Source: an uncultured Planctomycetales bacterium (GTDB taxonomy: Bacteria; Planctomycetota; Planctomycetia; Isosphaerales; Isosphaeraceae). From it: a stretch of DNA of 64,000 nt. Shown here piece by piece: positions 55,801 through 64,000 of this stretch. The stretch is from assembly GCA_903926465.1 (NCBI GenBank), contig CAIYJE010000046.1:1-64000 (forward strand). The letters are read 5' to 3'. The position numbers and the translations under genes were made by a program. Within the stretch, counting starts at the first letter, position 1. Each line of letters begins with the position of its first letter. The notes beneath the pieces were generated by a model. The model was not told where the DNA came from and did not search any database. It worked only from the letters and a program-made list of their open reading frames with translations.

Positions 55801-56925
55801 TTATTGTGCCGCCGAGATTGAGCCGGACGGGCTCCCGCGAATCAGCATGTCTTCCGGTAGCGGACGGGCGGAAATGAGGAACCCACGCTGGTGCAAGATA
55901 TCGCGCAAAACGCGATAAAGTTCGAAGCCATCGGGGTAAATCCACATCGTGATGGCGTCTCGCTGCGGGTTGAGCCGACCCGTGGCCTGGGCAAAATCTG
56001 AGGCGGGTGAAATCGCCTGTTCATAAGACTCTCCGCGCAGATTTTGGGTTGGCACAATTTCCCAGCTATTGAGTTCATATGAGGTGTTCAGGCTTGAAGA
56101 GCGGGGTCCGCCGTCACCCATACTTAGTCCCGCAGGAACCATTTCGTATCGGATGGAGAAGGCACCAACCGGCCCAACCGTTCCAGTGATCGGCCGCGGT
56201 GAACCCATGAGCCGGAGCTGCACGCGAGCATCGGTCTTGAGGCGGTCAAGCAAGCCATCGATATCGAGATAGCTGACACGGTTGCCCCGGATTTCAAAGT
56301 GAGTCTCTGCGCCGGCTGGTGGCCGGGCGACCGGCGTTTTATCCAGCAAGGGTTTCCCCTTGGGCCTGGGTGATTTTTCGATAGCTGCCAGTTCGGTTTT
56401 CAGCTTGGCAACATCGGCCATCACCTGCTTCATCCGGCCCTGAGCCCGTTCGATCCGAGCCGACGGGTCACGGAGTTGCTTGACCAGGTTTCGGTAGGTC
56501 GCCATTTCCTGGCTCAAGGCAAGCTGGGCGTTGGTCAGGTCGCTCGCAGTTTCCTTCGCACGATCGTCGGCACGCTTGCGATCTCTGGTCGCGGAATCGA
56601 GGGCCTGCTGGGCCAGGGCAATCGCCTCATGGTCCAGTTCAGGAGGGGCCGGTGCCGGTGCCTGCGCCGGTGGTACGGGTGAAGGTTCAGGTTCGGTTTT
56701 CGCCAGTTCGACGGCTTCCGGTGGGTGGGGTGGTAGTTCAGGCGGGGCTTCTAATACCGAAAGGCTTGCTTCCGGCTGCACTGGTTCGGGATTCCTGAAA
56801 CCAAACACAGCGACCAACCCCAGCGCCAGCAATAACCCCAGTGCGCTCAAGAGCGGGCCCTTCAGCGACGCGGCCTGAGTAGTTTTGGCAATCAACGGTT
56901 CTTGCTCTGTCTCTTGCAGGCTCAT
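55801..56925 (-). CDS. Membrane-anchored coiled-coil protein with novel C-terminal domain
   Basis: A 374-residue protein. One membrane span (about 24-43, PLLSALGLLLALGLVAVFGF) is followed by a Pro/Glu/Ala-rich linker (about 46-98), a coiled coil (about 100-185) and a C-terminal domain (about 205-365). The last contains FEIRGNRVSYLDIDGLLDRL and ITMWIYPDGFELYRVLRDIL. The same architecture and a related domain occur in the upstream overlapping gene. Its ATG overlaps the upstream stop codon by four bases (ATGA). The function is unknown; the layout recalls TolA/ExbD-like envelope proteins, but no such motif is present. Confidence 0.8.
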   Translation of the reverse strand: MSLQETEQEPLIAKTTQAASLKGPLLSALGLLLALGLVAVFGFRNPEPVQPEASLSVLEAPPELPPHPPEAVELAKTEPEPSPVPPAQAPAPAPPELDHEAIALAQQALDSATRDRKRADDRAKETASDLTNAQLALSQEMATYRNLVKQLRDPSARIERAQGRMKQVMADVAKLKTELAAIEKSPRPKGKPLLDKTPVARPPAGAETHFEIRGNRVSYLDIDGLLDRLKTDARVQLRLMGSPRPITGTVGPVGAFSIRYEMVPAGLSMGDGGPRSSSLNTSYELNSWEIVPTQNLRGESYEQAISPASDFAQATGRLNPQRDAITMWIYPDGFELYRVLRDILHQRGFLISARPLPEDMLIRGSPSGSISAAQ

Positions 56926-59537
56926 CGGGGTGGCTCCTCCAGTAACCAGCGGTCCCAGGAGATCGAATCGGTGAGCTGGATGGTGGCCGGCCAGTCCATG
57001 CCAATGAAGCTGCTCTGGCGTCTGGCCAGCCAGAACGCATCTTGGCCGCCTGCCTCCACCACATAACGCAGCCTCGGCCGCCGGATTCGTCCCCGGTCAT
57101 CGCGAGCGTGCCGGTTGGCAATCGCTTTCAGTCGGTCATTCAAAAGCGTGGCCGATTCCAGCTTTTCCAAGGTCAGCCGATAGCCGCCTGGCTGAATCGT
57201 TACACCGTGCGCCTGGCAAGCGATCACAATGTCCAGCCACTCTTCAGAGACCTTGGGCGGTAACCCGTCTGAAGCACCACTGGGTGTGGAGAGCCAGCTT
57301 GATTCACCCTGGCCACCGCTTCCGCCTGCCAGCGGGCTGCCACTGCCACTACTGCTCGATGATCCCTGGGCAGACTGGGAGCCTGAGCTACCGCTTCCCC
57401 CCGAGGAGCCTTGAGCAGATTGAGAGCCTGAGCTACCGCTTCCCCCCGAGGAGCCTTGAGCAGACTGGGAGCCTGAGCTACCACTGCCGGCGTTGGTGCT
57501 TAATGCTCCAGCCGAACTGCCGGGCGAGCCCGGCCCGTTTGAATGAGCTGGATTCCCGGTCGATCCCGGTGCCGGGCTTCCACCGGACATGGAGCCGGGC
57601 GTTGCCGGGCTCGCGTTTGAGTTTTGACCGCCGCCGTCTTGGCTTTGCCCCGGTTGTGAGCCAGGTGACATTCCTGATTGGCCGGCCGTAGAACCGGGTG
57701 CCCCGCCCTGTCCCGCCTGAATCGGATTTCCTGGGATTCCACCGGCCCGGTTCATCCCTGGGGAGTCGGAGCCCTGCAAGCCCGAGCCTGTACCCAGCAA
57801 ACTGTCCGCAACCTGGCCCAGGCGGTTGACCGTGCCTGTGGCTCCCTGGCCCTGCGCGGGCTGACCGGGCGAGTATACCCCGGAAGGTCTGCCTGTCCCT
57901 GAGCCTGGCTGAGCGGTTCCCTGGGGCAATGGCCCAGCAGGTGCCAGGCCGCCGCCAGTCAAGCCGCTGCCGCCAGGAGTTTGCGTCCCTTGCGTGCCCG
58001 CTTGCTGGTAACCGCCGGCAGACGCCACGAGTTCAGATGTGCCGCTGGAGCCGGTTCGGGGCGCGAATGGGCTAGCGGATGTTCCAGGCGCGGGAGCGCG
58101 GCCTGCGGTTGAGGTGCCGGCTTGCGTCCCCCCTGTGGGTATCGGTGGCTCTGCAACCAGACTTCCAGGCTGGCCGGTCGATCCCGGCTGGCTGGGTTTG
58201 ATGATGGCCGGGATATTGTTCCGACCGGTGCCACCGTTCCCCGGGCCTGCATTTCTCCACTGACCGGGAATGATTTCGGTTCCGTCTGGATCAGGCCCGC
58301 TCGGTCTGCGGGGGTCGGGAACCTTGCGCATCGGGGGCTCAAGCAAATCGCCAGGACCCATCGTATCGGAGCGATCCTGATCACTCAGCCCAGAAATGAT
58401 TCTTCCGCCCTGCCCGTCAGGCAGTTCAAGAGGCTGGCCAGATTGCGCGGGGCCGTCTGCCCCCTTGAGTGTATTGTTGGGCCAGACGTACAGATCGTCG
58501 GGGTCTTCGGCGGCCGGCACGCCGGCAGATCCCCGGCCTGTTCCACCTTGAGGTTTGACCCGGGCCCGTGCCGAGGCTCGCTCATCACGAGCCTTGGCGC
58601 GGGTGGTTTCTGGCACGTCAATCACCCAGTCTTGGCCGACGAGTTCATAACCGAACGCAATTCGGGTCGATTCCAGCAGGGTGCGGGCCTGATAGTAGTG
58701 GCGAATTCCATCGGGCCGCACGACGAATAAAATATAAGGGACGCCGGGTGCCCCATCTGGTGAGATCTCGTCTTGCAGTTCGGCGGCCTTCTTGCGGACC
58801 TCATACACGAGCGAGATCGCCCGGGCGTTGGGAATGGGTCCGAGTTCGGCCGATCCGTGGATCTTGCCATCTGGCAGGACCCGGACGGAATCACCCGAGC
58901 AGTCCACCACAATCGGCCGTCGCCACGTACCGGAGGGGCCTTTGTACGGGCTCACGGAATAGGTCTCGCCCCGTTTGGCGTTGGCCTCAACCAGATCTTT
59001 CATCTTCTCATCACGCACCCGAGCGAGGCTGGCTTTTTGTTGCTCGGCGGTGGGCAGAGATTTTTCCAGGTCGCCAACCAACTTATCAAGCTGACGCGAC
59101 CGGCCTTTGACCAGCGTCTTGCGCTGGCTCCACTTTTGTTTCTCGGCCCTGAGCCGTTCGGTTTCCTGAAGCTGCTGCTGGACCTGCGCATCGGAAGCCA
59201 GCGCCGCCGATTTTTGCTGCTCGGCCCGTGTGGCCAGTCGCTCAAGTTCGGGAGCCGTGGGATCTGCGGCAGGCTCTGGGGCAGGTGCCGGATCAGGCTC
59301 TGGGGCGGGTGCTACTTCAGCAACCTCAACCGGCGGCTCAGGCTCAGCTTCTGGCTCTGGGGATGTTTCCGCTTTCACCTTGAGTGGAGGCGTGACCGGT
59401 CTGGCCGCCATCGGTTGTGCCGGGGGCGCAATGTCATACGCCTTCTTGACCAGCCCAAAGGTGGTCAAGAGACTCAACAGCACCAGGAGCACGACTGTGA
59501 GCTCGGCTCCGATGTGACGGACCTGGCCTGGCATCAT
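56922..59537 (-). CDS. Membrane-anchored coiled-coil protein with two domain copies and low-complexity linker
   Basis: An 871-residue protein. One membrane span (about 13-30, LTVVLLVLLSLLTTFGLV), a Pro/Glu/Ala linker (about 50-95), a coiled coil (about 96-190), then a first globular domain (about 207-309, RPIVVDCSGDSVRVLPDGK and PYILFVVRPDGIRHYYQAR). A very long Gly/Ser/Pro/Gln-rich region follows (about 320-765), containing 45-bp tandem repeats. A second domain copy closes the protein (about 767-871, WLDIVIACQAHGVTIQPGGY and LRYVVEAGGQDAFWLARRQ). Start ATG 59537 or 59534, after GGAGG. It is translationally coupled to the next gene. Function is unknown; an envelope role is inferred. Confidence 0.82.
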   Translation of the reverse strand: MMPGQVRHIGAELTVVLLVLLSLLTTFGLVKKAYDIAPPAQPMAARPVTPPLKVKAETSPEPEAEPEPPVEVAEVAPAPEPDPAPAPEPAADPTAPELERLATRAEQQKSAALASDAQVQQQLQETERLRAEKQKWSQRKTLVKGRSRQLDKLVGDLEKSLPTAEQQKASLARVRDEKMKDLVEANAKRGETYSVSPYKGPSGTWRRPIVVDCSGDSVRVLPDGKIHGSAELGPIPNARAISLVYEVRKKAAELQDEISPDGAPGVPYILFVVRPDGIRHYYQARTLLESTRIAFGYELVGQDWVIDVPETTRAKARDERASARARVKPQGGTGRGSAGVPAAEDPDDLYVWPNNTLKGADGPAQSGQPLELPDGQGGRIISGLSDQDRSDTMGPGDLLEPPMRKVPDPRRPSGPDPDGTEIIPGQWRNAGPGNGGTGRNNIPAIIKPSQPGSTGQPGSLVAEPPIPTGGTQAGTSTAGRAPAPGTSASPFAPRTGSSGTSELVASAGGYQQAGTQGTQTPGGSGLTGGGLAPAGPLPQGTAQPGSGTGRPSGVYSPGQPAQGQGATGTVNRLGQVADSLLGTGSGLQGSDSPGMNRAGGIPGNPIQAGQGGAPGSTAGQSGMSPGSQPGQSQDGGGQNSNASPATPGSMSGGSPAPGSTGNPAHSNGPGSPGSSAGALSTNAGSGSSGSQSAQGSSGGSGSSGSQSAQGSSGGSGSSGSQSAQGSSSSSGSGSPLAGGSGGQGESSWLSTPSGASDGLPPKVSEEWLDIVIACQAHGVTIQPGGYRLTLEKLESATLLNDRLKAIANRHARDDRGRIRRPRLRYVVEAGGQDAFWLARRQSSFIGMDWPATIQLTDSISWDRWLLEEPPR
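57371..57505 (-). repeat. 45-bp tandem repeats in a Gly/Ser-rich linker
   Basis: Units beginning CAGACTGGGAGCCTGAG (plus strand) start at 57371, 57416 and 57461, the third partial. Two are identical over most of their length. Each encodes a 15-residue GSSGGSGSSGSQSAQ-like unit of the linker. In-frame copy number could vary between strains. Confidence 0.85.
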
Positions 59538-62475
<2,938 letters not shown>

Positions 62476-62790
62476 TCGTAGGCCTGACGGCTTCGAGGGC
62501 CACCGATAAGGTCGCGAAAAAGTGTCATATCAAAGCCGGTTCCGGCGAGCGGCGTAGCGCCCCGCGGGACCAGTTCGTTCGCTGCTTCACCTCCCTGGCT
62601 CTGGCAGTGTCACCACGCCCGTGGTGCCCGAGTCTGCGGTGTGAATGCGGCAGTAAATTTCTGTTGCAGCCAAAGGGATGAAGGGGTAAGTTTCGTGCCT
62701 CAGCTGCCGATGTGCCTTGAAATCCAAGGGAAGCCGACACCCGTTCAACCCAACGACGACCTCATTTTCTGCGAACCTTGAACGAAGCCT
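62476..62790. other. Intergenic region after katG
   Basis: About 315 bp with no terminator of the usual type after katG. A minus-strand open frame (62587-62829, no ATG start, overlapping the next gene) gives a plausible-looking peptide (ENEVVVGLNGCRLPLDFK...), but I cannot tie it to a family. It may be a degraded gene. Confidence 0.3.
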
Positions 62791-64000
62791 ATGGACGCTG
62801 TCAAAGCCAAGGGCCGGATCACAGGTCAAGTCGTATCACTGGATGGAACCCCCATTGACGGGGCCTCGGTCTGCTTCTGTCCAGAAGATGCACCCTACAA
62901 TGCGGTCGATCAATCTCAGATGCCCAGAACGGCCACCGACCGTAGGGGATGTTTCATTTTGGAACCGACCGCGTATTACCGGCTGGGTTACCGTTTATTG
63001 GTCGAGGAACGTGGCTCGGCACGCAGCAGCATTCCGCTACCGATTGTATTCCCCAATCAGACCCTCGAACTGAGAACCATTGTCTTATCGCCTGGGCAGG
63101 TCTATCACGGTCGCGTGACCGATCTGGCTGGTCAGCCAATCCGTGATGCGCAAATTCAGATCAGCCTGGCCGTCTATCGGACGGGGCATTGTGTCGACAA
63201 TGTGGGCCCGGGCCTGCAAATTCGGACCGACTCGGAGGGGTGTTTTGTGACGCCGCCCCTGATGTTAGCGGCAGCGACCTTGCTACAATTTACGCATTCT
63301 GGGTTTGCCGGCCATATCCAAAGGATTCAGGTTGATCGTGTCTCGCAACCGAAGGCGCTGGGCAAGATTGTCCTTGAGCCAGAGGTTCTTTGTCGAATGC
63401 ACTTTGTGAATGCTTTGGGTGAACCCATTCCAGGAGTGCGCGTGATTGGAGCCGGTGATGGCGCGGCGGAAGAACCGCTCAGTGATGATGGTGGGATTGC
63501 CCTGATTCGAGGTTTGAAAGCCCAGGAAAGACGCTGGTTTCGTGCTGTCAAGGATGGTTACATCAGTTATCAAGACCACTTTGCAGATTGGGAAACATCA
63601 ACTCCAATCCGAGTCGTGCTTGATCGTCAGGGTATGATCTCTGGAGTAGTCGTTGATGCAGAAACCGGTGAGGCTGTGAATATTGATCAAATACGGATGT
63701 GCAACATCGATCGTGTGTCAGCCACGGAATTTCAATACTCAAGCTGCGTTCTCTCGGATTTCCGCCAGCCAAGGCGGGGCTTCTTTGAGATAGACTATAG
63801 TTCTTCGGGAGAAAAACATCTAGAAGTTATAGCCGAAGGCTATCAAGTTGGCGAGGCGATCACTTCTTCACTTGCAGCGATGGAAAATCAAACGGATATT
63901 TGCATCCAAGTTTGCAAAGCCGAGGAAGCTGCACAAGTCGATTCCAGGAAGCACTTCATCCGAGGTCGTGTAACCTATCGGGGTGAACCTGTCACGCACG
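62791..64000 (+). CDS. Carboxypeptidase-regulatory-like-domain protein (3' end outside window)
   Basis: The first 403 codons of a longer protein; the frame is open to the right edge. It is built of beta-sandwich units of the carboxypeptidase regulatory-like type: ITGQVVSLDGTPIDGASVCF, YHGRVTDLAGQPIRDAQIQI, MISGVVVDAETGEAVN and a further FIRGRVTYRGEPV at the edge. There is no signal peptide in the first 20 residues, and an in-frame stop lies 12 bases before the ATG, so this start is likely true. No catalytic motif is visible so far. It may be part of a large cell-surface or periplasmic protein. Confidence 0.75.
   Translation, partial: MDAVKAKGRITGQVVSLDGTPIDGASVCFCPEDAPYNAVDQSQMPRTATDRRGCFILEPTAYYRLGYRLLVEERGSARSSIPLPIVFPNQTLELRTIVLSPGQVYHGRVTDLAGQPIRDAQIQISLAVYRTGHCVDNVGPGLQIRTDSEGCFVTPPLMLAAATLLQFTHSGFAGHIQRIQVDRVSQPKALGKIVLEPEVLCRMHFVNALGEPIPGVRVIGAGDGAAEEPLSDDGGIALIRGLKAQERRWFRAVKDGYISYQDHFADWETSTPIRVVLDRQGMISGVVVDAETGEAVNIDQIRMCNIDRVSATEFQYSSCVLSDFRQPRRGFFEIDYSSSGEKHLEVIAEGYQVGEAITSSLAAMENQTDICIQVCKAEEAAQVDSRKHFIRGRVTYRGEPVTH

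Noticed and set aside
62587-62829. Minus-strand open frame after katG
   Set aside because: The peptide looks plausible but has no ATG start, overlaps the next gene, and shows no family I can name.

Overview
The window is a piece of the chromosome of a planctomycete, most likely a Gemmata-type (Gemmatales) bacterium. This rests on several lineage-typical features. An ECF sigma factor is translationally coupled to a Ser/Thr kinase with an N-terminal zinc-binding anti-sigma-like motif. There is a giant beta-repeat surface protein with a LEPR-XLL-like motif near its N-terminus, and a DUF6797/di-cytochrome/beta-propeller protein. Also present are a squalene-cyclase-repeat protein, a Tat-type Gfo/Idh/MocA oxidoreductase and many secreted proteins of unknown function. 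Base composition is GC-rich throughout. I see no CRISPR array, no tRNA or rRNA gene, and no intact insertion sequence.

Layout. 1-8478 (minus) is the N-terminal 2826 codons of a giant repeat protein that runs off the left edge. It has Ig-like domains, a LamG-like domain, about sixteen ~84-residue MBG/YDG-type repeats, then a different ~69-residue repeat array. Divergent from it (9073-12421, plus) is the sigma factor/kinase pair. 12451-22016 is mostly minus-strand: an oxidoreductase, AIM24 and DUF4239 proteins, an ACT-domain protein overlapping a PLP-dependent histidine decarboxylase, argS, a YaiI-family protein and a secreted protein. One plus-strand membrane protein (14068-14790) is interposed. 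22368-27962 carries an FHA-GAF-PP2C phosphatase, a COG2509 flavoprotein, a methyltransferase, and rplM-rpsI with a good promoter and terminator.

28397-46965 holds the large cytochrome/propeller protein, a secreted esterase, an orphan ECF sigma factor, a secreted protein of unknown function, rsfS, a squalene-cyclase-repeat membrane protein, a double-domain M16 peptidase, a PP2C phosphatase and a trans-sulfuration enzyme. 47050-53986 holds yidD-rnpA, a DnaJ/CbpA-type chaperone, TerC, an AlkA-like glycosylase, a D-aminoacylase-like amidohydrolase and an Mrp-type ATPase that lacks the usual C-terminal CxxC. 54110-59537 is a cell-envelope-looking group: a small membrane protein, a secreted vWA protein, and two overlapping genes for membrane-anchored coiled-coil proteins. 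Those two share what I read as one domain in three copies. The window ends with katG and the start of a protein built of carboxypeptidase-regulatory-like domains.

Themes are phospho-signalling (kinase, two PP2C-type phosphatases, FHA, two ECF sigma factors), cell-envelope and surface proteins, and scattered housekeeping genes. The candidates for something undescribed are the paired membrane coiled-coil proteins next to the vWA protein, the histidine decarboxylase-ACT operon, the sigma/kinase module facing the giant surface protein, and several strong inverted repeats in gene-free stretches.
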